From assembly GCF_024741815.1 (NCBI RefSeq), contig NZ_CP102951.1:3486001-3550000 (forward strand): 64,000 bases of DNA. Direction: 5' to 3'. Positions within the stretch are counted from its first letter, which is position 1, and every line of letters begins with the position of its first letter. The notes under the pieces are model-generated. The model did not search any database. It was not told where the DNA came from and was given only the letters and a program-made list of their open reading frames with translations. The position numbers were made by a program, and so were the translations under genes. Source of the DNA: Pseudomonas sp. LS1212. Lineage in GTDB: Bacteria; Pseudomonadota; Gammaproteobacteria; Pseudomonadales; Pseudomonadaceae. Shown here piece by piece: positions 34,112-42,376 of this stretch.

Positions 34112-35548
34112 TCACGCCCTGATCGCCTCAAGCAGTCCTGCGATGCCGAAGATGCTCATCATTCGTTTGAGGTTGTAGGCGAGCACATGAAGGCTCATTT
34201 CGGTACTTACCCGCGGAAGTGTTTTGGTCAGGAAGTGGGTGGCTCCCATCCAATATTTGAGCGTTCCAAAAGGATGCTCAACAGTCTGGCGGCGAACCTT
34301 CATCTTCCCCGGGTCATGCTCCAGCCGAACCTGCATCGCGTCGATTACCGCCTCATGTTCCCAGCGCTTCACACGGCGCTCCTTACCCGTAGTACATTGC
34401 TTTTGCATTGAGCAGGACTGGCAGCCCGAGAAGTAGTAACAATGCAATAACATGCCGTCTTCCATCGACGAATGCCGCCTAGTTAGTAACTGCCCCGCAG
34501 GGCATCGATACTCGTCCGACGCAATAAGATAGATGAAATCCTGCTTGCCGAATCTGCCTTCGGCTTTGCTGCCAGAGGTGAGGGGTTTCGGTACGAAGGT
34601 AGTGATGCCGGCTTGCTCGCAAGCAAGGATTTCCAGACCTTTGTAATAGCCTCGGTCAGCTACCACCGTTAGCGATTCAGCCTCGATTTCTTCACGCGCT
34701 TGGTTCGCCATATTGCTCAGCTGCCCACGATCATTACCAACGTTGGTCACCTCATGAGCAATGATCAGATGGTATTTGTCGTCGACAGCTGTTTGTACGT
34801 TGTAGCCAACCGTTCCGGTGCCTCGGCCGCTCGTGGCCATTGAGCGTGCATGTGGGTCTGTGAGGGAGATCTGCTGGTCTGGACTTTCGTGGAGCTGCGC
34901 CTCGATTTCCTTGAGTTTCTGCATCTGCTTTTTCAGTGTTTCTATCTTTTCTTTAAGACGCTCTGCTTTGGCCTCGGCCACTTCGGGCGTTGCCCGATCC
35001 GCCGAATCCATCGCCGCTAGATATCGATCAATGCTCTGCTCGATCTGCTGCATGCGCGCCTTCACCTTGCCCTGAGTGAAGTTGCGGTCGCGATTATTGA
35101 CGGCTTTGAATTTGCTGCCGTCGATTGCGATGATCGATTGGGAGAAGAGATTGAGGTTGCGACAAAGCACCACAAATTGCCGGCAGACACTGCGAATAGC
35201 CTTGCCGTTATCCTTACGAAAGTCGGCGATGGTTTTGAAATCTGGAGCCAAACGCCCCGTCAGCCACATCAACTCGACGTTGCGCTCGGCCTCACGCTCA
35301 AGTCGGCGGCTGGACTGAATCCGATTGAGGTAGCCGTAGATATAGATCTTCAGCAACACCGCTGGGTGGTAGGCCGGACGACCAGTTGCGGCAGGATCGA
35401 CGCCCTCAAAACCAAGTGCGCCTAGGTCGAGTTCATCGACGAAAACATCGACCACGCGCACTGGATTTTCTTCGGCTACGTAATCGTCCAGACACTCCGG
35501 CAGCAAGGTGACTTGCGTCCGAGCCTCACCTTCGATGAATCGCTTCAT
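34112..35548 (-). CDS. IS1182-family transposase (DDE)
   Basis: 478 residues from ATG 35548 (MKRFIEGEARTQVTLLPECL). Typical order: YHPAVLLKIYIYGYLNRIQS at about 60-80, IAIDGSKFKAVNNRDRNF with the first Asp, a coiled-coil insert (KAERLKEKIETLKKQMQKLK), TVVADRGYYKG with the second Asp, and ERRVKRWEHEAV...RRQTVEHPFGTLKYWM with the Glu. Intact and full length. Confidence 0.93.
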   Translation of the reverse strand: MKRFIEGEARTQVTLLPECLDDYVAEENPVRVVDVFVDELDLGALGFEGVDPAATGRPAYHPAVLLKIYIYGYLNRIQSSRRLEREAERNVELMWLTGRLAPDFKTIADFRKDNGKAIRSVCRQFVVLCRNLNLFSQSIIAIDGSKFKAVNNRDRNFTQGKVKARMQQIEQSIDRYLAAMDSADRATPEVAEAKAERLKEKIETLKKQMQKLKEIEAQLHESPDQQISLTDPHARSMATSGRGTGTVGYNVQTAVDDKYHLIIAHEVTNVGNDRGQLSNMANQAREEIEAESLTVVADRGYYKGLEILACEQAGITTFVPKPLTSGSKAEGRFGKQDFIYLIASDEYRCPAGQLLTRRHSSMEDGMLLHCYYFSGCQSCSMQKQCTTGKERRVKRWEHEAVIDAMQVRLEHDPGKMKVRRQTVEHPFGTLKYWMGATHFLTKTLPRVSTEMSLHVLAYNLKRMMSIFGIAGLLEAIRA

Positions 35549-35655
35549 AATCGCCCCCGCTACGATCTCGACGATCAGAAGGTTAGACAATCACTGGCGT
35601 TTTCACACAGCCTGGACCCAAAGCGGACTGGGTCAACCCAGTCCGCAAAGCAGGA

Positions 35656-36186
35656 TCAGCTTTGGCAGAACCGAATCCGATTACCGAAAGGGTCGTAGAC
35701 TTCCAGGACTTGCCCCCAGCCCTGCTGAACAATATCTGGACGTCCGTATCCGTAGCGTTTGGCAAGTAACTCGTCCCGAAGCAGTTCAATGTTTTGCATG
35801 GGTACGAATATCGTCGAGCCCGGGCTCGCATCGCCATGATGTTCGGAAAGATGGAGCTGTAGACCGTTTCGGCTGATCCCCAGGTACAGCGGTAGATCTG
35901 CTTCGAATCGGTGCTCGAATTCGACGCTGAAGCCTAGAAAATCAAGATAGAACTCGCGCGCCTTGGTTTCGTCAAACATCCGTAATATTGGAATTGGTTT
36001 GTCGAACGTAACAGCGGGCCGGGTGTTTTCCTGGGGAAGCATCGCTGACGCGGTGTTCCAGTCCTTGTAGCCCAATTGGTGCGCTATCAGTTCAAGCGCG
36101 GTGGAGTGAGGCACCTTCTGATTGCGTGCTTCTAGCGAGGCACCCAGCCTCTTGGCCATCTGCTTGGCTTGCTTGATTGAAAACAT
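35656..36186 (-). CDS. glyoxalase/bleomycin-resistance-like protein with N-terminal glyoxalase-associated domain
   Basis: 176 residues from ATG 36186 behind a perfect AGGAGG. Residues 1-60 are a small helical domain (QAKQMAKRLGASLEARNQKV, HSTALELIAHQLGYKDWNT) often fused in front of VOC proteins. Residues 65-176 are the VOC domain: RMFDETKAREFYLDFLGFSV, LHLSEHHGDASPGS and VYDPFGNRIRF. Possibly a resistance or small-molecule-binding protein; no metal set can be assigned with confidence. Confidence 0.85.
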   Translation of the reverse strand: MFSIKQAKQMAKRLGASLEARNQKVPHSTALELIAHQLGYKDWNTASAMLPQENTRPAVTFDKPIPILRMFDETKAREFYLDFLGFSVEFEHRFEADLPLYLGISRNGLQLHLSEHHGDASPGSTIFVPMQNIELLRDELLAKRYGYGRPDIVQQGWGQVLEVYDPFGNRIRFCQS

Positions 36187-36393
36187 CGTTCCTCCTGGAG
36201 TCGAGGTATCCTGGTGCCCGCGTTGCCAAACCTCGACTGTCAAGAGATGCGACATGGTTCGGAAAAAGAAGAGACGCTTTCACCTTTCCCTTCGGGAGCG
36301 AGCGGCGGGCAGCATCGGCCCGCGCTGATAATACACTGCCGCTACTGAGTGCGGAATTTTTCCCACCAGCTCGTCACCGTCACGGGTGCATGA

Positions 36394-36420
36394 GTCCGCT
36401 ATTGGCCGTTTTCTGCCTGC
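36394..36420. repeat. intergenic repeat, family B copy (inverted)
   Basis: 'gtccgctattggccgttttctgcctgc', inverse orientation of the 25554 copy. Confidence 0.6.
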
Positions 36421-36551
36421 CACGGCTAGCCTGAATCAATGAACGCCCTTCAACATCAAAAGAAACAACTGACCGGCATTACAGCGCCGCATGCCTTGCA
36501 CCCTCCCCCCAAATCCCGATAGCATTCACCCGTCGCTGAAAATTCAACGAC

Positions 36552-36760
36552 CGGGCTTGGTAACCCGATCTGCAAAAGGCGCATAGCGCCCCAAATTCAT
36601 TGCGTGACGTTTCTTTACGTCTACCGCAATGTTTCATGGTGGCTGTGCGCGGGAGGGCTTCGGTCCTGCCGGGTTCCTTTTGCCCCGGTTTACCAACCTG
36701 CGTACAGCTGCCACCCATTCGCTTGGTAACGAACGTGGCAGCTCCATAGCAGAAGGAGCT
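36552..36760 (+). ncRNA. structured RNA leader, C4-antisense-RNA-like
   Basis: A chain of hairpins precedes the DUF3077 gene: cggg/cccg at about 36552-36567, ggcgc/gcgcc at 36578-36590, cattgcg+gacgt/acgtc+cgcaatg at 36598-36631, and a branched structure closed by ggtggc (36638-36643) with gccacc (36710-36715) that encloses aggc-ttcg-gtcct and ccggg/cccgg stems. agctgccac (36706-36714) is also perfectly complementary to gtggcagct (36735-36743), and agctcc (36740-36745) to ggagct (36755-36760), the ribosome-binding site. The branched shape plus complementary downstream targets resembles the phage/plasmid C4 antisense RNA; the name is from memory. Confidence 0.6.
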
Positions 36761-36765
36761 ACACC

Positions 36766-37122
36766 ATGATAAAAATCGTCCCCGATCCACCACTCGAAAC
36801 CCCCACCGACTCTGCCGCTATCCCTGGCACCATCCAGCAAACCGCCACAACCACCTTCGGCTCCTGCGACGCAGTCCATGCCCCGCTGTTCGCCGTATGC
36901 GGCGGCATCCGAGCCGAAGATGCCCTCGTGCATGCGTCACTCTTGCTTCGAGGCGCATTCGATACCGCCTATGCAGCGTGCGACAACGCCGCTGATCAGC
37001 ATATGAAAGGCTTGTTGTGGTCCACCCTGCATTCGGTGGAGATGGCCAAGGCGCTGATTGATGCCTTGCTCGATGGCGCCGAGTCAGGCGACAGGAAAGC
37101 CGAGCCGGAGCCGACGCTATAG
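36766..37122 (+). CDS. DUF3077-domain protein
   Basis: 118 residues from ATG 36766 with AAGGAG. The family is small, nearly Pseudomonas-specific and of unknown function; typical parts are FGSCDAVHAPLFAVCGGIRA, EDALVHASLLLRGAFDTAY and LLWSTLHSVEMAKALIDALL. Soluble, helical, with conserved Cys. Translation is probably controlled by the RNA leader whose hairpin covers the ribosome-binding site. Confidence 0.85.
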   Translation: MIKIVPDPPLETPTDSAAIPGTIQQTATTTFGSCDAVHAPLFAVCGGIRAEDALVHASLLLRGAFDTAYAACDNAADQHMKGLLWSTLHSVEMAKALIDALLDGAESGDRKAEPEPTL

Positions 37123-37186
37123 GCTGGCAACGCTGCACAAGGATGGTCCGTTTACCGGACCATCCCTACCCGTTCCTCCGCTGCGT

Positions 37187-38119
37187 TCAGCCCCAATGAC
37201 GAACCTCATCGGCAACGAGCTCATGCTCGGCAAAAAGCTTGGGCAGTTCTTCCTTGAGAAATTCCACCCAGGTCCTGACCTTGGCATCCAGAAAACGCCG
37301 GGAGGGGTAAAGCGCATAGACGTTTCGTTCCCTGAGCCGATAATCGCCCAGCAAGCGCAGCAATGTGCCCTCGCGCAGCGACCGGGTGGCGGTATAGAAC
37401 GGCAACAGGCTGATACCCATCCCCGCCTCCGACGCATTGACCATCGCCTCGGCAACGTTGCTCTGGAAGGTTTTGCGGGGGACAACTGAGTGCCCGCCCT
37501 GCTCGTCCTGGAACACCCACTCGTCGCTGTACAACGGGTCGAGCATACGCAAGCAGCAATGCTGGTCGAGATGCTCGGGACGGGTGGGAAGACCGTGGCG
37601 CGCGATATACGCCGGGGAGGCGCAGGGCATGCTGAAGATGCGGCCGACCGCCTGGGCGACGAATTGCGAATCCTCCAGTTCCTGGGCAATGGAGATGACC
37701 ACGTCGTGCCCTTCTTCCAGCAGGTCGGGGTTGCGTTGCGACAAGGTCAGCTCGAACACCACATCCGGGTAGAGCTCGCAGTAGCGGGCAATGAGCGGCG
37801 TCATCAGCACGCCCAGCCCGGTCAAGCAATGCAGGCGCAGTCGACCACTGGGCTTGAGGTGGGCACCGCGCGCTTCCTCGGTGGCTTCGGCCATGTCGTC
37901 GAGTATTTGTCGGGCCCGCAGCAGGAAGCGCTCACCGGCTTCGGTCAGGCTCAGGCGGCGAGTGGTGCGCTGCAGTAGGCGGGCTTGTACATGCTGCTCC
38001 AGGTCGGCCACCAGCCGGGAGACTTGCGCCGTGGAAAAATCCAGGGCTTGCGCCGCGGTGGTAAAGCTTCCGGCATCGGCGACACGCACAAATACCCGCA
38101 AGCTGTTAAGCACGTCCAT
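37187..38119 (-). CDS. LysR-family transcriptional regulator
   Basis: 310 residues from ATG 38119 (GGAGG upstream). N-terminal helix-turn-helix LRVFVRVADAGSFTTAAQAL-DFSTAQVSRLVADLE; the regulatory domain belongs to the CrgA/AphB-like subgroup (RLRLHCLTGLGVLMTPLIAR, YPSRRFLDAKVRTWVEFL). Targets are unknown; it lies between the DUF3077 gene and the chemoreceptor-like gene. Confidence 0.92.
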   Translation of the reverse strand: MDVLNSLRVFVRVADAGSFTTAAQALDFSTAQVSRLVADLEQHVQARLLQRTTRRLSLTEAGERFLLRARQILDDMAEATEEARGAHLKPSGRLRLHCLTGLGVLMTPLIARYCELYPDVVFELTLSQRNPDLLEEGHDVVISIAQELEDSQFVAQAVGRIFSMPCASPAYIARHGLPTRPEHLDQHCCLRMLDPLYSDEWVFQDEQGGHSVVPRKTFQSNVAEAMVNASEAGMGISLLPFYTATRSLREGTLLRLLGDYRLRERNVYALYPSRRFLDAKVRTWVEFLKEELPKLFAEHELVADEVRHWG

Positions 38120-38241
38120 CAATCCTCCTGCGACAACGAATGTTGCATTTCATGTAAGGCCAAGCACAGCTCCCCTTCAACCACACCCGCACAGGGATAA
38201 AATCGAGCCATCGAAAAGTCCACGCAGAACCTGTCACCGCT

Positions 38242-39117
38242 TCATGCCGCTATCCGGGTCGCCTGGCGTGCCAGCTCATGCAAGTTGGCCAGGCGCTGCA
38301 TGATACGCTCGACCACTTCCACCCTGGCAACCGCACCACTGCGCAACTCTCCCATCGACTGCAACGCGACCTCGGCCTTGTCCAGGCCCAGACGGGTCGA
38401 ATCGGCAAGCTGTTCGAGGCCTTGACGGGCATCCTCGGCCGACCGTTCCAGACCCGTGGCGATCTGCCGGATTTGCGCACTGGAGTCCGCCGCCTGACGG
38501 GACAGATTGCGCACCTCGTCCGCCACCACCGCAAAACCCCGACCATGATCACCGGCCCGCGCGGCCTCGATGGCAGCATTGAGCGCCAGGAGGTTGGTCT
38601 GCCGGGCAATGTCCTGGATGCTGCCGACAATCGCGCCAATACGCACGGATTGGCTGCCCAGCTCATCGAACACCTGGTCCAGGCGCTGCAAGTACTGATC
38701 AAGGTCACCGAGCACGGCAGCCGAAGACTGCATGCTCAGGGCGCTGGCCTGCACTCGCTCACCCGCGCCGCGCGCCAGCTGGTCGGCAAAGCGCATGTCG
38801 TCCTCGGTTTTTAGCACCAGTTGGGTCAACTGTTCGAGCGCCACCTGAACCTGCGCGCCCGGCCAGACCGGCTCGGCCGTCGGCATCCGCTGCGGGCTGG
38901 CCGCCACGGGCGCACTCAATACCACCGGCGCCGGCTCGCGCTGCACTGCAATTTCCACCACCGGCATTGGCTGACGGTGATAGAGCACGGCCGCGACCAG
39001 CAGCAAGCCGTTTACTGCGCCGGCATACAACAACCGCATGCCCTCACCACCGGCCAGCAGCACCACGCCGCTAGCGGCCGCAACCAGCGCCAGCCCTGCC
39101 CAGACCTTGTTTGTCAT
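38242..39117 (-). CDS. short methyl-accepting chemotaxis-like protein without sensor domain
   Basis: 291 residues from ATG 39117 (AGGAG upstream). Two adjacent membrane segments (WAGLALVAAASGVVLLAGG and LLYAGAVNGLLLVAAVLY) are followed by a Pro/Ala-rich linker and a shortened signalling coiled coil with the conserved tip QTNLLALNAAIEAARAGDHG. There is no periplasmic ligand-binding domain and no HAMP domain. It starts 17 bases after the porin stop, so it is probably the last gene of the benK-porin operon and may sense through a partner or the membrane. Confidence 0.87.
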   Translation of the reverse strand: MTNKVWAGLALVAAASGVVLLAGGEGMRLLYAGAVNGLLLVAAVLYHRQPMPVVEIAVQREPAPVVLSAPVAASPQRMPTAEPVWPGAQVQVALEQLTQLVLKTEDDMRFADQLARGAGERVQASALSMQSSAAVLGDLDQYLQRLDQVFDELGSQSVRIGAIVGSIQDIARQTNLLALNAAIEAARAGDHGRGFAVVADEVRNLSRQAADSSAQIRQIATGLERSAEDARQGLEQLADSTRLGLDKAEVALQSMGELRSGAVARVEVVERIMQRLANLHELARQATRIAA

Positions 39118-39134
39118 ACCCGACTCCTGGCGAC

Positions 39135-40403
39135 TCACAGCAGCGTCCATGTGTAACTGAGGATCAGTCGATTCTCATCGATATCGCTGCGGTAGTTGGA
39201 GCGTGCCATCGCGTTGCGCACCCGCACGCCCAGCCCCTTCAAGGTGCCGCTCTGCACCACATAGCCGATGTCCAGGTCTCGCTCGCGGTCCTTGCCTTCG
39301 AAGCCCTGGCCGGTGTCGACGTTGTTGCCGCGGATGTAGCGCACGGTGCTGGTCAGGCCTGGCACGCCAAGCGCCGCGAAATCATAGTCGTAACGCGCCT
39401 GCCAGGAACGCTCGTCGGCGGAGGCGAACTCATAGGTCGGTACTTCGTTGCCCAGTGGCGAGATGTTGGCGAAGACTCGAGGGAAGGCGCTCTCGCCGTA
39501 CATGCCCTGGTAACCGATGTAAAAGGTATGCCCACCGCGTTTGGCCGACAGCAAGGAAAAGAACGCCTGATTGTCGATGGTGCCCAGCAGCTTTTTGCCG
39601 TCCTCGCTGGCGTCGTAGTAGCCGAGGTTGGCACCCAGGATCCAGTCGCCAACGGGCTCGCTGTGTTTCAGGCCCAGGAAGCGCTGGTCGTAGATATCTT
39701 CCAGTTGCCCATACCAGGCACTGACCGTGGTGCGTTTGTCGTTGAAGGCATAATCGCCACCGCCATAGTTGAAGGCGTCACTGCTGGCCCGGCGCTGCGG
39801 TACGTGGCCGAGCATGGCCTGCATCTTCTCGTCGCCCGCCTCGTTGCGCAGGTGGGTGGAACTCAGATGGCCACCTTGCAGGGTCAGGCCATTGATCTCG
39901 CTGGAGGTGATGCTCGCCCCCTGGTAGCTGGGCGGCAGCAGGCGGATGTCACTGAAGGCCAGCACCGGCAGATTGGGTTGCAACTCGCCGACGCGCAGTT
40001 CGGTCTTCGAGTAACGCAACTTCAGCGCGCCTTCCAGGCGACTGTATTCATCGGCTGCGCGGCCATCGCCATGCACCGGCAACAGACCGGTATTGGTCCG
40101 GTCCGGACTGCTGTCGAGCTTGATTCCGAGCAGGCCGATCACATCCACGCCGACGCCGATTGGCCCCTGGGTGTAGCCAGACTTGGCGTTGAAGATGAAA
40201 CCCTGCGCCCATTCCTCAGCCTTGGACTGTTGATTGGCCCCGACGATGTCGGAGAAGTCGCGGCTGAAGTAGTAGTTGCGTGCCTGCAAGGTAGCGCTGG
40301 CATCTTCGATGAAACCGCCTTCGGCGGCCATCAATTGGTTGGAAAAACCCAAGGCGACAGCCATGGACAACACCGTACGCGCTGCGTGAAAAGTCTGTTT
40401 CAT
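39135..40403 (-). CDS. benF: OprD-family outer-membrane porin, benzoate-type (BenF-like)
   Basis: 422 residues from ATG 40403 with signal peptide (TVLSMAVALGFSNQLMA). OprD features include GFIEDASATLQARNYYFSRD at the mature N terminus, SRLEGALKLRYSKTELRVGE, and a C-terminal strand ILSYTWTLL. OprD/OpdK-type channels pass small carboxylates and basic amino acids. Its place directly behind a BenK-type transporter and a BenR-type promoter suggests benzoate or a related aromatic acid; the symbol is by context. Confidence 0.85.
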   Translation of the reverse strand: MKQTFHAARTVLSMAVALGFSNQLMAAEGGFIEDASATLQARNYYFSRDFSDIVGANQQSKAEEWAQGFIFNAKSGYTQGPIGVGVDVIGLLGIKLDSSPDRTNTGLLPVHGDGRAADEYSRLEGALKLRYSKTELRVGELQPNLPVLAFSDIRLLPPSYQGASITSSEINGLTLQGGHLSSTHLRNEAGDEKMQAMLGHVPQRRASSDAFNYGGGDYAFNDKRTTVSAWYGQLEDIYDQRFLGLKHSEPVGDWILGANLGYYDASEDGKKLLGTIDNQAFFSLLSAKRGGHTFYIGYQGMYGESAFPRVFANISPLGNEVPTYEFASADERSWQARYDYDFAALGVPGLTSTVRYIRGNNVDTGQGFEGKDRERDLDIGYVVQSGTLKGLGVRVRNAMARSNYRSDIDENRLILSYTWTLL

Positions 40404-40511
40404 CGTCTTGCTCTTATTGTTGTTTTGGGTTGGACAGGCGTTACAAGGTCGAGCTTGAGCCTCCACTGCGCGCTCGTTCGGCACGCGCAGTGGAATGCTC
40501 GAAAGCAGGGC

Positions 40512-41855
40512 TCAGGCCTTGGCCGCCGACAGCGGCGCGGCAGCACCAGCCACACTGCGCTGGCTGCTGATGGCGAACACGGTCATGGCGATGGCGGCAA
40601 CCGCACCCGGCAGGGCGAAGGCCATGAAGTTGAGTTGCAGCGGCAGACTGATCCCCAGCAACGCGCCGCCCAGCAGTGGGCCGACAATGGCGCCGTTACG
40701 ACCGATGCCCGATGCCCAGCCAAGACCCGTGGAGCGAATGGCCATGGAGTAGAACTGCGCTGCGCAGGCATACAGCAGAATTTGCGAACCGATGGTGGTG
40801 GCGCCAGCGATGGCGATCAGCAGGTACAGCACCGGGGTCGGACTTTTGAAGCCGAGCAAGGTGATCGATACCGCGGCAACGGTGAAGAACACCGCCAACA
40901 CGCGCGGCAGGTTGAGCTTGTCGCCCAATACGCCACCACCCACCGCACCGAAGATCGCGCCGAAGTTCAGCACCAGCAGGAAGGACAGGCTCGAGCCCAG
41001 GCTGTAGCCGGCATTGGCCATGAGTTTTGGCAGCCAGGAACTCAAGGCGTAGACCATCAGCAAGCAGCAGAAAAAAGCCACCCAGAGCATCAGCGTGCGC
41101 AGGCTGCGGCCTTCGCGAAACAGCTGCAGTACCGGGGTGCCGGTGCCCTTCACTTCCGCCATGTGCAGTGTATCGTTGGCTTGAGCGACATAGTGGGTAT
41201 CAACGCGCTGCAGGACTTTACGCGCCTCCTCGTTGCGCCCCTGGCGCAGCATGAACCCTACCGACTCAGGCAGGAAATACATGATCAGCGGCAACAAAAG
41301 CAGCGGCAACCCTGCCACATAAAACACCGACTGCCATCCGAAGCTGGGAATCAGCGCGATGCCCAGGCCTGCCGAAAGCATGCCGCCCACCGAATAGCCG
41401 CTGAACATGATGGCGACCAGGGTGCTGCGAATCTTCTTCGGCGCATACTCGTTCATCAGCGCCACCACATTGGGCATGACCCCGCCAATCCCCAGGCCCG
41501 CAATGAACCGGCAGATGCCAAACTCCGTGGGGCTGGTGGCAAAGCCATTGAGCACGGTGAAGCCACTGAACAGCATCACGCACATGGTGATGGTTTTCTT
41601 GCGCCCGATCTTGTCCGACAGCGGGCCGAAAAACAGTGCACCGAACATCATCCCGAACAGCGCATAGCTGCCCAGCGCCCCGGCCTCCAGCGGGCTCAAG
41701 CCCCACTCTTTCATCAGCGTCGGCAAAACCACGCCGTAGATCACCAGGTCATAGCCGTCGAAAATGATGATCAGGGCGCACCAGAACAACACCATCCAGT
41801 GGAAGCGGTTGAAGCGCGCATTGTCGATCACCTCGTGTACGTCGATGTTTCGCAT
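40512..41855 (-). CDS. benK: aromatic acid:H+ symporter, benzoate transporter
   Basis: 447 residues, 12 membrane segments, AAHS family of the major facilitators. The segment 1 motif IIIFDGYDLVIYG with the functionally essential Asp residues, GPLSDKIGRKKTI, and PNVVALMNEYAPKK are present; the whole N terminus (MRNIDVHEVIDNARFNRFHW) is that of BenK. It imports benzoate with protons. The promoter upstream carries two XylS/BenR boxes, supporting the substrate. The catabolic benABCD genes and benR are not in the window. Confidence 0.9.
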   Translation of the reverse strand: MRNIDVHEVIDNARFNRFHWMVLFWCALIIIFDGYDLVIYGVVLPTLMKEWGLSPLEAGALGSYALFGMMFGALFFGPLSDKIGRKKTITMCVMLFSGFTVLNGFATSPTEFGICRFIAGLGIGGVMPNVVALMNEYAPKKIRSTLVAIMFSGYSVGGMLSAGLGIALIPSFGWQSVFYVAGLPLLLLPLIMYFLPESVGFMLRQGRNEEARKVLQRVDTHYVAQANDTLHMAEVKGTGTPVLQLFREGRSLRTLMLWVAFFCCLLMVYALSSWLPKLMANAGYSLGSSLSFLLVLNFGAIFGAVGGGVLGDKLNLPRVLAVFFTVAAVSITLLGFKSPTPVLYLLIAIAGATTIGSQILLYACAAQFYSMAIRSTGLGWASGIGRNGAIVGPLLGGALLGISLPLQLNFMAFALPGAVAAIAMTVFAISSQRSVAGAAAPLSAAKA

Positions 41856-41994
41856 GGCATCGGTCTCTTGTTGTTATTTTGTCTTGCACGTTTGGGAGTT
41901 CCAGCGTGCTTTCGTGGGCGGCGCAGGCAACGATCTGCTGATAGCGGCCATTGTTGCGGGCCATGCACAGCACTGTTACGCAGGATGCAAATGA

Positions 41995-42057
41995 AGGTTA
42001 TGGAGTTGGCACGGGGCGCAATATCCGCTTTGTGCAGATCGCTATCCGTTTTGTGCA
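41995..42057 (-). promoter_or_regulatory. BenR/XylS-type promoter upstream of benK
   Basis: On the minus strand, two boxes TGCA-N6-GGATA occur at 42057-42043 and 42036-42022, exactly 21 bp apart, in direct orientation towards benK. 21 bases after the second box comes TAACCT (42000-41995), at the same distance as the -10 hexamer of the XylS-dependent Pm promoter. AraC/XylS activators such as BenR bind this arrangement and overlap the -35 region. The leader to the benK start is about 135 bases. Confidence 0.85.
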
Positions 42058-42072
42058 GGGTGGGCGCAAGCC

Positions 42073-42229
42073 CGGTTCCACCTCCCCCGAACGGGCCATG
42101 GAGACGTGGCAGGAGCACCGCAAGATCCTGCGCTGCCTGGCACGCCACGCCGCCGGCCCGGCGCAGAAGGCAATGCAGGAACATATCCGCAACGCCGCGT
42201 CGCGTACCGGCATACTTTTTTCGACATGA
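42073..42229 (+). pseudogene. GntR-family (FCD) regulator, C-terminal fragment
   Basis: The frame reads SPERAMETWQEHRKILRCLA then RHAAGPAQKAMQEHIRNAAS and ends at 42229. This 'EHR.IL..L...D...A..AM..HI.NA' end is that of the FCD effector domain of GntR regulators. The helix-turn-helix part is missing; the upstream side of the fragment abuts the benK promoter. Confidence 0.65.
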
Positions 42230-42376
42230 TTCGCAGTTTCTTCTCGCTAAAGGAGAAAATGGCCGCAGTTCGTTGTCGTATCACCTGCAGGCACTCCGTT
42301 ACGAGCAAAGGCGAATACGGTGGGCTATGGGAAAGCTTGCCTGCCTTGTGTGTTTTTTAATTGCAGAGGTAGCGAG

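Larger units (their letters stand above)
33936..35615 (-). mobile_element. IS1182-family insertion sequence, complete
   Basis: Bounded by perfect 18-bp inverted repeats: ccaggctgtgtgaaaacg at 33936-33953 and its complement at 35598-35615. It holds one transposase gene and a terminator hairpin. 'gaccca' occurs at both outer edges (33933-33938 and 35615-35620), overlapping the ends, so the duplication and the exact border are uncertain by a few bases. Joining the flanks gives 'gccgctatcgacccaaagcgg', an intergenic pseudomonad repeat. Confidence 0.88.
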
